From Acetobacteraceae bacterium UBA6159 (GTDB taxonomy: Bacteria; Pseudomonadota; Alphaproteobacteria; Acetobacterales; Acetobacteraceae), in assembly GCA_002422345.1 (NCBI GenBank), contig DIUL01000132.1:4681-33905 (forward strand): a stretch of DNA of 29,225 bases, read 5' to 3'. A program made the position numbers and the translations under genes. Numbering within the stretch: position 1 is the first letter of the stretch; every line of letters starts with the position of its first letter. This document shows positions 15,714 to 23,022 of this stretch, piece by piece. The notes under the pieces were generated by a model. The model saw nothing but the letters and a program-made list of their open reading frames with translations. It searched no databases and was not told the origin of the DNA.

Positions 15714-17351
15714 TCAGCCCTCCATCACGAAGCCTTCGTAGCCGTTCGCCGCGATCGCGTCGCAGCGCTTCTTGTAGCCCGAGAACCCGCCCACATAGGG
15801 CATGAACACCCGCGGCTTGCCCGGGATGTTCGCCCCCACGTACCAGGAATTCGCCAGCGGGTACAAGGTGCTGTCCGCCACGTCGTTGACATGCTGCACC
15901 CAGCCTTGTTCGGCCTCCGCCGTCGGCTCCACCCGCTTCTTCCCGTTCACCCGCATCTGCGCGAGGCAGCCGGAAATCCAGTCCATGTGCTGCTCGATCG
16001 CGACAATCATCTGCGTCTTCACCGACGGGCTGCCAGGCCCGGTGATGATGAACATGTTCGGGAAGCCCGAGACCATGATCCCCAGATAGGTCATCGGCCC
16101 GCCATGCCATTTGTCGGCCAGGGTCGGGCCATTGCCAACGCGGATGTCGATCTCCCGCAGCGCGCCCGTCATCGCGTCGAACCCTGTCGCGAACACGATC
16201 GCGTCGAGTTCGTATTCCGCGTCCGCCGTGCGCACGCCCTTTTCGGTGATCTCCTGGATCGGCGCCGACCGCACATCGACCAGCGTCACGTTGGGGCGGT
16301 TGTAGGTCTGGTAGTAGTTCGTATCCAGGCAGAGACGTTTCGTCCCTATCGGATGATCCTTCGGCGCCAGCAGTTCCGCCGTCTTCTGGTCCTTCACGAT
16401 CGAGCGGATCTTGTTCCGCACGAACTCCGAAGCCGTATCATTCGACTCCTTGTTCACCAGCAGGTCGTTGTAGGCATAGAGAAAGCTTATGCTGCCGCCT
16501 TCCCGCCACTTCGCCTCATAGGCTGCGTTGCGTTCGGCCTCCGACACCTCCAGCGCGGACTTGGTGGGCGGGGGGAAGCCCGCGATCCCGAACGGCGTTT
16601 CGAACGCGGCGGCGCGGCGGGCGGTGTATTCGGTCTTGTGCTTCGTCTCGGTGGCCGCATCCATCGGCCGGTTCTCGGCCGGCAGGCTGTAGTTCGCGGT
16701 GCGCTGGAACACGTGCAGGTGCTTCGCCTGCTGCGCGATCAGCGGGATCATCTGCACGCCGGACGACCCGGTCCCGATCACGCCGACGCGCAGGCCGGTG
16801 AAGTCCACGCCCTCATGCGGCCACAGGCCCGAGTGGTACCACTTGCCCTTGAAATCATGGATGCCCTTGAAGTCCGGCACCCGCGGGGTCGAGAGGTTAC
16901 CCGTCGCCATGATGCAGAACGGCGCCGTCACGACCTGGCCCTGGTCCGTCCGCACCGTCCATTTGTTCGTCGCCGGATCGAACAGCGCCGACTTCACCCG
17001 CGTGTTGAACCGCACATCGCGGCGCAGGTCGAAGCGGTCGGCCACATGGTTGATGTAGCGCAGGATTTCCTTCTGCGTGCCATACCGCTCCGGCCAGTGC
17101 CATTCCTGCTGGAGGTTGTTGTCGAACGCATAGGAGTATTCCAGGCTCTCCACATCGCAGCGCGCGCCGGGATAGCGGTTCCAGAACCAGGTGCCGCCGA
17201 CGCCACTCCCGGCCTCGAACGCCAAGGCGCGCATGCCCAGGCCGCGCAGGCGATACAGCGCGTATAGACCGCCCAGGCCCGCGCCGACCACGATCGCGTC
17301 GAGCTCGATGGTTTCGGTGGAAGTTGTTGGCTTTTCCTGAACGTCCGACAT
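15714..17351 (-). CDS. Baeyer-Villiger monooxygenase (cyclohexanone monooxygenase type)
   Basis: FAD- and NADPH-dependent enzyme that inserts oxygen next to a ketone, giving an ester or lactone. The 545 residues match the usual length of about 540. Seen: FAD-binding Rossmann motif GAGLGG (23-28), GGTWFWNRYPGARCDVES (start of the active-site region), the BVMO fingerprint F167-KGKWYH-SGLWP178 (FxGxxxHxxxWP), the second nucleotide motif GTGSSG (193-198), and DAIVFATGFDAMTG. The ATG at 17351 follows AGAAGAG; a longer reading from 17450 would add a Pro/Gly-rich leader and is rejected. It is divergent from the TctC-like gene. Substrate range cannot be read from the sequence. Confidence 0.95.
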   Translation of the reverse strand: MSDVQEKPTTSTETIELDAIVVGAGLGGLYALYRLRGLGMRALAFEAGSGVGGTWFWNRYPGARCDVESLEYSYAFDNNLQQEWHWPERYGTQKEILRYINHVADRFDLRRDVRFNTRVKSALFDPATNKWTVRTDQGQVVTAPFCIMATGNLSTPRVPDFKGIHDFKGKWYHSGLWPHEGVDFTGLRVGVIGTGSSGVQMIPLIAQQAKHLHVFQRTANYSLPAENRPMDAATETKHKTEYTARRAAAFETPFGIAGFPPPTKSALEVSEAERNAAYEAKWREGGSISFLYAYNDLLVNKESNDTASEFVRNKIRSIVKDQKTAELLAPKDHPIGTKRLCLDTNYYQTYNRPNVTLVDVRSAPIQEITEKGVRTADAEYELDAIVFATGFDAMTGALREIDIRVGNGPTLADKWHGGPMTYLGIMVSGFPNMFIITGPGSPSVKTQMIVAIEQHMDWISGCLAQMRVNGKKRVEPTAEAEQGWVQHVNDVADSTLYPLANSWYVGANIPGKPRVFMPYVGGFSGYKKRCDAIAANGYEGFVMEG

Positions 17352-17523
17352 GGTGTCACTCTTCTGGCTTGGCGTGATGGGCCGGATTAAACGCCCCCCA
17401 CCGCCCCGGGGCAACCCGGACGGACCCCCGCGGTTTCGGGGGCTGGCCATACCGGGATGGGCAAGCTAGGAGTCTGCCCAGTGCCGGTTGTGCCCGACCG
17501 GTCCGCGTGGGAGGAGGCCTGCC
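17352..17523. promoter_or_regulatory. Divergent intergenic region with hairpin
   Basis: This 172-bp gap must hold the promoters for the Baeyer-Villiger gene (minus) and the TctC-like gene (plus). It contains a 6-bp hairpin CCCCCG/CGGGGG (17425-17442) and a GCCCCGGGGC palindrome. No convincing -35/-10 pair or operator was recognised. Confidence 0.4.
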
Positions 17524-18564
17524 ATGACCGACGCCCTGCCGTTTCCGCGTCGGCGCGCCGTGCTGACGCTGCTCGCCGGCTTGCCCCTGATCGGGCGGGC
17601 GGCGATGGCAACGCCTGTACCAAGACCCGTCTCAACCATCCCCGAGGCCGTGGTCCTGATCGCCGGCCCCGATGGCGGGCTGCTGGATCGATGGAGCAGG
17701 GTGGTCCAACCCGCCCTCGCGCAGGCCCTGCCGCCCGAGACCATGCTGACGCGCAACGCCGTCGGCGGCCCGGATGGCGTGACCGGCGCCAACCAGTTCG
17801 CCACGCGCGGAGACCCCGACGGGCGCACCGTCCTGCTAGCCCCCGGTGACGCCGCGATCGCCTGGCTGGTCGGCGATCCGCGCGCGAAATACGACCTCAG
17901 CCGCTGGACGTCCGTGATGGCATGCCTCACGCCCGGGGTGCTGGTGGTGCGGCCCGGCGCCCTGCGCGCCCGGAAAGCCGTGCGAATCGCGTTGCCGAAC
18001 CTTGCCTCCACCGGATTGGCCGGGCTGCTGGCGCTGGAAATCCTGGGCGTCACCGCCGAACCTGTCCTGACCGTGCCGGCCGATGGAGTCGCTGCCGCCT
18101 TCGGGCGTGGCGCGATCGACGCAGCCTTCGCCCGCGGCCACAAGGTCGACCGGCAGGTGGCCGAACTGGTCGCCGCCGGCGGGCATCCGCTGCTGGCCCT
18201 GGGGGGACGCGACGAAACCGGCCGCCCGGTGCGGGATGAGGCGTTTCCGACCCTGCCGGTGCTGACCGAACTGACCCAGGCCAACGGCCCGCTCCTCGAC
18301 TCCTTCCTCGCCGCCGCCACTGCCGCTCGGCTTGAGTGCACCCTGGTGCTGCCGCAACTGACGCCGGCCGCGCGGGTCGCGCTGTGGCGGCAGGCCGCGA
18401 TCGAGGCCACCGCCGCGCTGGATGTCCAGGCCCTTGCCCTCGCGGTCGGCGCCCGCGTCGTCGGCGGGGCCGAGGCCAGCGCCGCCGCGCCCGCGACCTC
18501 TCCGCCCGCGCTGCTGGCGCTGCGGCAATGGCTGGTCGCCCGCCACAAGTGGCGCCCGGCCTGA
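17524..18564 (+). CDS. Bug/TctC-like periplasmic solute-binding protein
   Basis: A 346-residue exported protein, probably of the Bug/TctC family that binds carboxylates for tripartite transporters. The N-terminus FPRRRAVLTLLAGLPLIGRA followed by AMA is a signal peptide, possibly Tat-type. The mature part shows a Bug-like pattern: a first strand with IAGPDGGLLDRWSRVVQPAL, NAVGGPDGVTGANQFA, and PDGRTVLLAPGDAAIAWLV. The similarity is weaker than in classic TctC proteins, so the family call is moderate. The ATG at 17524 follows GGAGGAGG; an earlier in-frame ATG (17488) lacks a ribosome site. There are no TctA/TctB membrane genes nearby. The aldolase gene follows after 59 bp on the same strand. 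Confidence 0.72.
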   Translation: MTDALPFPRRRAVLTLLAGLPLIGRAAMATPVPRPVSTIPEAVVLIAGPDGGLLDRWSRVVQPALAQALPPETMLTRNAVGGPDGVTGANQFATRGDPDGRTVLLAPGDAAIAWLVGDPRAKYDLSRWTSVMACLTPGVLVVRPGALRARKAVRIALPNLASTGLAGLLALEILGVTAEPVLTVPADGVAAAFGRGAIDAAFARGHKVDRQVAELVAAGGHPLLALGGRDETGRPVRDEAFPTLPVLTELTQANGPLLDSFLAAATAARLECTLVLPQLTPAARVALWRQAAIEATAALDVQALALAVGARVVGGAEASAAAPATSPPALLALRQWLVARHKWRPA

Positions 18565-18623
18565 GGCTGCTTGCCGGCCGCCGAACCCGGTGACAGGCTG
18601 GCCGATCACAGGAGGAAACAACC

Positions 18624-19421
18624 ATGTCCGAACTGCGCGCGATCCTGCGCAACCACATGAAGGAAAAGCTCGCCCGCGATGAGGTCGTTGCCTCGATGAC
18701 GGTGCGGCTGTCACGCTCGATCGAGATCGCGCAGATCGCCCAGACCGCCGGGTTCGATACGATCTATGTGGATATGGAGCACAACACGCTGTCGATCGAC
18801 ACGGTGTGCCAGATCTGCATCTCGGCCCAGCAGATCGGCATCACGCCGCTGGTCCGCGTGCCGGCGAACACGCCCGAGTATATCTGCCGCGTGCTGGATG
18901 GCGGGGCGATGGGGGTGATCACGCCGCATGTGCGCTCCGCCGCCGAGGCGAAAGCGATGGTCGACCTGGTGAAGTTCCCCCCGATCGGGCACCGGTCCGC
19001 CGGTGGGGCGCTGTCGCAGTACCAGTATCGTAGCTTCCCGATCGCCGAGACGAACGCGGCGATGAACGACGCGACGACTCTGTGCGTGATGGTGGAGACG
19101 CTGGCCGCGGTCGAGAATATCGACGAGATCGCCGGCACCAACGGCGTCGACCTACTGCTGATCGGCAGCAACGACCTGTGCGGCGAGATGGGGATCACCG
19201 GCCAATACGATCACCCGCGTCTGGCCGAGGCGTTCGAGAAGGTGATCGCCGCCGCGAAGAAGCACGGCAAGCATGTCGGCGTTGGCGGCCTGGCCGCGCG
19301 CGATGACCTGATGGCGAAGTTCGTGAAGATGGGCGCGCGGTATGTGTCCACCGGCACGGACATGGCGTTCCTGATGTCCGCCTGCCGGCAACGCGCGGCG
19401 TTCGTGAAGGGGTTGGGGTAG
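18624..19421 (+). CDS. HpcH/HpaI-family class II (metal-dependent) aldolase
   Basis: A 265-residue (beta/alpha)8 enzyme of the family that reversibly cleaves 4-hydroxy-2-oxo acids to pyruvate and an aldehyde. Visible: TIYVDMEHNTLS (the histidine matches the catalytic His of HpaI), PLVRVPANTPEYICRVLDGGAMGV (substrate-binding Arg), the metal-ligand pair in VMVETLAAVENID and LLLIGSNDL, and GARYVSTGTDMAF near the end. The ATG at 18624 follows AGGAGGAAA. It is probably cotranscribed with the TctC-like gene. This is an HpaI-type rather than CitE/malyl-CoA-lyase-type sequence. Exact substrate unknown; with the neighbouring oxygenases and CoA enzymes it suggests a degradative pathway. Confidence 0.88.
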   Translation: MSELRAILRNHMKEKLARDEVVASMTVRLSRSIEIAQIAQTAGFDTIYVDMEHNTLSIDTVCQICISAQQIGITPLVRVPANTPEYICRVLDGGAMGVITPHVRSAAEAKAMVDLVKFPPIGHRSAGGALSQYQYRSFPIAETNAAMNDATTLCVMVETLAAVENIDEIAGTNGVDLLLIGSNDLCGEMGITGQYDHPRLAEAFEKVIAAAKKHGKHVGVGGLAARDDLMAKFVKMGARYVSTGTDMAFLMSACRQRAAFVKGLG

Positions 19422-19430
19422 GAGTCTTCT

Positions 19431-19540
19431 TCTCCCTCCCCCCTTGAGGGGGAGGGTCGGGGTGGGGGGTAAGCAGCGGCACAGGACTGGGGGGTATCCA
19501 CCCCTCCCCCCGGCCCCCTCCCTCAAGGGGAGGGGGAGCG
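19431..19540. repeat. REP-like palindromic repeat, copy B, intergenic
   Basis: Lies in the 172-bp gap between the converging aldolase and SucD-like genes. The arms CTCCCTCCCCCCTTGAGGGG and, inverted, CCCTCCCTCAAGGGGAGGGG surround a spacer with AGCAGCGGCACAGGACTGG. The arms and the GCGGCAC core match the copies in recO and in the cysteine desulfurase gene. It may serve as a bidirectional terminator. Confidence 0.85.
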
Positions 19541-19593
19541 TGTGTGGTTACCGCCTGGGTCCCTGAACGGCGTCACCACCTGGGGCGGAGCGA

Positions 19594-20460
19594 CTATCCC
19601 CCCACGCACCCCCGAACCAAATCCTCCAGCGACGCGTAGACCCGCGCCCCGGCCGCCTCCAGGCGGCGCTTTTTCGAGTCCAGCGTCCCGCTCTCCCCAT
19701 GCACCAGCGCCCCCGCGTGGCCCATGGAGACGCCTTCCTTTGCCTCCCGCCCGGCGATCAGCGCGTGCAGGGGCTTGCGACGGCCGAGGCGGGCATAGGC
19801 CTCGGCGCATTCCTCTTCCTCGGTACCGCCGACCTCACCCACCAGGACGATGGCCTCGGTGCGGGGGTCTTCGAAGAACATCGGCAGCAGGTCGGCGAAG
19901 CGCAGGCCCTTGACCGGGTCGCCGCCGACGCCGACCCAGATGCTCTGGCCCAGGCCTTCACGGGCGAGGCGGTACCCGACCTCATAGGACAGCGTCCCGC
20001 TCTTGGTCATGATCGCCAGCGGTCCGGGCCGCAGGCAGACATCCGGCAGGAAGCCGAGTTTCGTCTCCCCCGGGATCGCCAGCCCGGGGGTGGAGGCGCC
20101 GACCCAGAACGCGCCGGCCTGGTTCACCGCCCGTCCGATGGCGATGGCGTCATGCAATGGCACACCCTCCGCCACGGTCACGACCAGCTTGATGCCGGCG
20201 GCCAGGGCCTCCCGCACCGCGGCCTCGGTTTCCAGCGGCGGGGCCATGAAGACCGAGGCAATGGCCCCGGTCGCGGCCACGGCTTCCGCGCAATCAGCGA
20301 AGACGGGCACGCCGGCGGCTTCCTTGATGTCGGTTCGGGTGGAGGTTCCGCCGACGATGTTGGTTCCATAGGCGCGCATGAGGCCAGCATGGGTGCGGCC
20401 CATGCGGCCGGTGATGCCCTGGACGATGACGGGGGTTTCGCGGGAGAGGGTGTGGATCAT
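19594..20460 (-). CDS. Acid-CoA ligase alpha subunit (SucD-like)
   Basis: CoA- and phosphohistidine-bearing subunit of an ADP-forming acid-CoA ligase related to succinyl-CoA synthetase; 288 residues against 289 in E. coli SucD. Seen: VIVQGITGRMG (CoA-binding Rossmann start), KLVVTVAEGVP, SGTLSYEVGYRL, VGVGGDPVKGLRF, LVGEVGGTEEEE, and the phosphohistidine H248 in MGHAGALVHGESGT. Where E. coli has PNCPGV the sequence reads GASTPGL. The ATG at 20460 follows GGGAGA at 7 nt. The matching beta subunit is 100 bp upstream. Position next to an acyl-CoA dehydrogenase instead of TCA-cycle genes suggests a dedicated catabolic enzyme, not the housekeeping one. Confidence 0.85.
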   Translation of the reverse strand: MIHTLSRETPVIVQGITGRMGRTHAGLMRAYGTNIVGGTSTRTDIKEAAGVPVFADCAEAVAATGAIASVFMAPPLETEAAVREALAAGIKLVVTVAEGVPLHDAIAIGRAVNQAGAFWVGASTPGLAIPGETKLGFLPDVCLRPGPLAIMTKSGTLSYEVGYRLAREGLGQSIWVGVGGDPVKGLRFADLLPMFFEDPRTEAIVLVGEVGGTEEEECAEAYARLGRRKPLHALIAGREAKEGVSMGHAGALVHGESGTLDSKKRRLEAAGARVYASLEDLVRGCVGG

Positions 20461-20477
20461 GGGTGGGTCTCCCGACG

Positions 20478-20531
20478 GGGGGTGGTGACCCCCTCACCCC
20501 GGTCCTTTCCCCCACGGGGGAGAGGGGAAAG
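20478..20531. repeat. Single REP-like hairpin between the two CoA-ligase genes
   Basis: The 100-bp gap between the beta and alpha subunit genes holds CTTTCCCC...GGGGAAAG (20505-20531) around an alternative stem TCCCCC-AC-GGGGGA, preceded by GACCCCCTCACCCCGG. On the minus strand it reads CTCTCCCCCGTGGGGGA...GGGGTGAGGGGG, a common REP form distinct from the recO-type repeat. As a hairpin inside an operon it could tune expression of the second subunit or protect the upstream mRNA. Confidence 0.55.
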
Positions 20532-20560
20532 AAATGAGTCACAATCCGGAAATGGGCGGG

Positions 20561-21691
20561 TCATGCCGGCCTCCCCCGGACGATCGACTCGATCCGGGCC
20601 AGGGCTTCCTCCAGGTCCTCGGTCACCAGCATGGATGGCTGGCGTTCGGCGAGGATGGCGCGGGCCTCGGGGGCGCCGCGGCCGACCAGGCGGGCGACGA
20701 CGGGGACCTGCAGGCCGGGGGTGCTCTCGATCGCGGTGGCCAGCAGGCCGGCGAACTCACCCAGGTCGGTGATCCCGGCGAAGATGTTGACCAGCACGGC
20801 TTTCAGGGAGCCGCGGGCCGTGATCCATTCCAGCACGCGCATCAGCCGAGCCGGGCTGCCGCGCATCTGGCCGGTGCGGATATCGCAGAAGTTCAGCGGC
20901 TTGGCGCCGCGGGCTGTCAGCTCATCGATCAGCATCATCGACAGGCCGGCGCCCGTCGTGACCAGCCCGATCTCCCCCCGCGGATCGAGTTCGACGTAAT
21001 CGAACCCTTCCTCCAGCTTGCGGTTCGCATCGGCATAGATGCTCGGCCGCACTCGGATCATGTCGGCGAGCAAAGGCTGGCGCTCGACGGCATTCAGGTC
21101 GACGACCACCTTGGCATCGCCCGCGACGCACCCGGAGTCCGAGACGAACAGCGGATTGATCTCGGCCAAAGCGAGTTCGCGTTCCACCAGCATCCTGGCC
21201 AGCCGGTGCCCGATATCGGCGACGGTCGACCGCCAAGCATCCGGTTCGTCCGCGATCATCTCGGCCAGGGCGGCGGCGACCGCGTCCGGATCGGGCGGGC
21301 AGAGCCTGCCTTGCGCGGTGCCGGACTGTTCGATCTCCACCCCGCCGGCCGCGGACCAGATCACCCGGAACCCGTAGCCGGCCGCGTCGACCATGACGGA
21401 CAGGTACCGTTCCTGACCGGTGGCTGCCTGCTCGATCAGGCAGGCATCGACCTGGTGCCCCTTCAGGCGGGACCCCAGCATCCGACCGGTCGCGGCGGTG
21501 ACCTCGGCGGCGGAGGCGCAGCGGGCAATCCCGCCCGCCTTGCCGCGCCCGCCCACCGGCACCTGCGCCTTGACCATCCACGGACCGGCGCCGGGCGGCA
21601 GCACCCCCGCGTCGGTCGCGACAACGCCCACCGGGACGGGGATGCCGTGTTCAGCGAACAGGGATTTTCCATCCGCCTCGATCAGCAGCAC
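20561..21691 (-). CDS. Acid-CoA ligase beta subunit (SucC-like, ATP-grasp)
   Basis: Nucleotide-binding subunit partner of the SucD-like protein; 376 residues against 388 in E. coli SucC. The N-terminal ATP-grasp domain shows PWMVKAQVPVGGRGKAGG and ELALAEINPLFV; the C-terminal CoA-ligase domain shows GLVTTGAGLSMMLIDEL and KAVLVNIFAGITDLGEFAGL. The loop that is NFLDVGGGA in true SucC reads NFCDIRTGQMRG, and the succinate-binding surroundings differ, so another carboxylic acid is the likely substrate. The start is GTG at 21691, one base after the TGA of the acyl-CoA dehydrogenase, so translation is probably coupled. The malate-CoA ligase MtkA is an alternative that I cannot exclude. Confidence 0.85.
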   Translation of the reverse strand: MLLIEADGKSLFAEHGIPVPVGVVATDAGVLPPGAGPWMVKAQVPVGGRGKAGGIARCASAAEVTAATGRMLGSRLKGHQVDACLIEQAATGQERYLSVMVDAAGYGFRVIWSAAGGVEIEQSGTAQGRLCPPDPDAVAAALAEMIADEPDAWRSTVADIGHRLARMLVERELALAEINPLFVSDSGCVAGDAKVVVDLNAVERQPLLADMIRVRPSIYADANRKLEEGFDYVELDPRGEIGLVTTGAGLSMMLIDELTARGAKPLNFCDIRTGQMRGSPARLMRVLEWITARGSLKAVLVNIFAGITDLGEFAGLLATAIESTPGLQVPVVARLVGRGAPEARAILAERQPSMLVTEDLEEALARIESIVRGRPA

Positions 21692-21692
21692 G

Positions 21693-22859
21693 TCAGAAGG
21701 TTCCCAGGCCCATGATGCCGTCGGTCACGTCGAAGTCGCCGACGATCTTCTTGCCGATCAGGTCGCGCAATGTCTCCGACGCGCCGCCGCCGATCGAGCC
21801 GTAGCGCGCGCCGCGATACAGGCGGGAGACCGGGTATTCATCGGTGAAGCCGAACCCGCCATGCACCTGCACGGCCTCGGACGTGACCCGCAACGACATC
21901 TCATTGTTGAAGATCTTGGCCGACGCCGCGAGGAACGGGTCCGGGAAGGGGTTGGCGGACAGGCAGGCGCGATACAGCAGGCCGCGCCCGGCCTCGATGT
22001 CCTTGTACATGTCGGCCAGCTTCCACCGGATGCCCTGGAAATCGGCGATCGGCTTGTTGAACACGGTGCGCTCGCGGACATAGTTCACCGCTTCGTCGAA
22101 CGCGCCTTCGGCCAGGCCCAGGGAGATCGAGGGGTTGAGGCAGCGCTGCGTGTTGAAGGCGGACAGCAGCTTGCGGAACCCGTCGTCGCGGATCACCAGG
22201 TTCTCGATCGGCAATTCGCAGTCGTTGAACTGGATCTCGTGCAGGTTTTCCCCGCCCATCGTGTGGTAGGTGCCGGTGACCTCGAAGCCCGGCGTGCCGG
22301 CTTCCAGCAGGACGCAGCCGATGCCCTCGCGGCCCGGCTTGCCGTCGATGCGGGTGAAGATCACGAACATCCCGGCTTCCTTCGCGCGGGAGATCAGGGT
22401 CTTGGTGCCCTTCAGGATGACGCGGTCGCCGACGATGCGGGCATTGGTGCGGTAGTTCGCGACATCGGTGCCGGCATGCGGCTCCGTCATGCAGACCGCC
22501 AGGATGCAGTCGCCCGAGACGACGCGGGGCAGGATGCGGTCGCGGATTGACGGCGGGGCGTAGCGGGCGATCACCCGGGTCTGCACCCCGGCCTCACCCA
22601 GCACGGCCATCGCGGTCACGTAGTCGACCTTGGCGATTTCTTCCAAAATCAAGGCGGTATCCAGGATCGGCAAACCAAGGCCGCCATATTCCTCGGGCAC
22701 CGACATGCCCAGCACGCCCAGCGCGGCGAGCTTCTTCATGTTCTCCCACGGGAAGGTGCCGTCCATCCAGCGTTGCGCGATCGGCTTGAATTCCCGTTGC
22801 GCGAGATCGCGCACGGATTGGATCATTTCGCGCTGCTGCGGTGCGAGGTGGAAATCCAT
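21693..22859 (-). CDS. Acyl-CoA dehydrogenase family protein
   Basis: FAD-dependent flavoenzyme fold that introduces a double bond alpha-beta to a CoA thioester; 388 residues, usual for the family. Visible: EEYGGLGLPILDTALILEEI, the FAD-contacting CMTEPHAGTDVAN, ISLGLAEGAFDEAVNYVRERTVFNKPI, and QVHGGFGFTDEYPVSRLYRGAR. The two positions known to hold the catalytic glutamate look non-acidic here: G358 in SIGGGASE (MCAD-type site, usually IYEGTSE) and Q238 in NTQRC (isovaleryl/long-chain-type site). The ATG at 22859 follows AGGGG at about 9 nt; a far upstream ATG would give an unrelated Arg-rich extension. It is first in the operon with the two CoA-ligase subunits. Confidence 0.9.
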   Translation of the reverse strand: MDFHLAPQQREMIQSVRDLAQREFKPIAQRWMDGTFPWENMKKLAALGVLGMSVPEEYGGLGLPILDTALILEEIAKVDYVTAMAVLGEAGVQTRVIARYAPPSIRDRILPRVVSGDCILAVCMTEPHAGTDVANYRTNARIVGDRVILKGTKTLISRAKEAGMFVIFTRIDGKPGREGIGCVLLEAGTPGFEVTGTYHTMGGENLHEIQFNDCELPIENLVIRDDGFRKLLSAFNTQRCLNPSISLGLAEGAFDEAVNYVRERTVFNKPIADFQGIRWKLADMYKDIEAGRGLLYRACLSANPFPDPFLAASAKIFNNEMSLRVTSEAVQVHGGFGFTDEYPVSRLYRGARYGSIGGGASETLRDLIGKKIVGDFDVTDGIMGLGTF

Positions 22860-22966
22860 CTTGTCGTTCCCCTGGGTCTGATCGGTGCCGGAGTGTAGCC
22901 AGGGGGGGCGAAAGGGGAAAGGCCAACGGGCGCGCCCGCCGCATGGGGGACGCCGAATAACCCAGC

Positions 22967-22996
22967 TTGACGGTCGGGAATTTTCCCGGCTGTATG
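22967..22996 (+). promoter_or_regulatory. Possible promoter with palindrome upstream of the 23023 gene
   Basis: TTGACG (22967-22972) stands 18 bp before a poor -10 match TGTATG (22991-22996). The spacer contains the palindrome CGGGAATTTTCCCG (22975-22988), which could be an operator. The -10 is weak, so this is tentative. Confidence 0.28.
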
Positions 22997-23022
22997 GCGC
23001 GGTCATATTGAACGTCAAACCC

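Noticed and set aside
15651..17267. Long open frame opposite the Baeyer-Villiger gene
   Set aside because: The minus strand carries all BVMO motifs; the plus frame is Arg/His/Pro-rich with no motif.
19594..21691. Malate-CoA ligase of the serine cycle (MtkAB)
   Set aside because: The nearby aldolase is HpaI-type, not malyl-CoA lyase, and no other serine-cycle gene is present; not excluded but unsupported.
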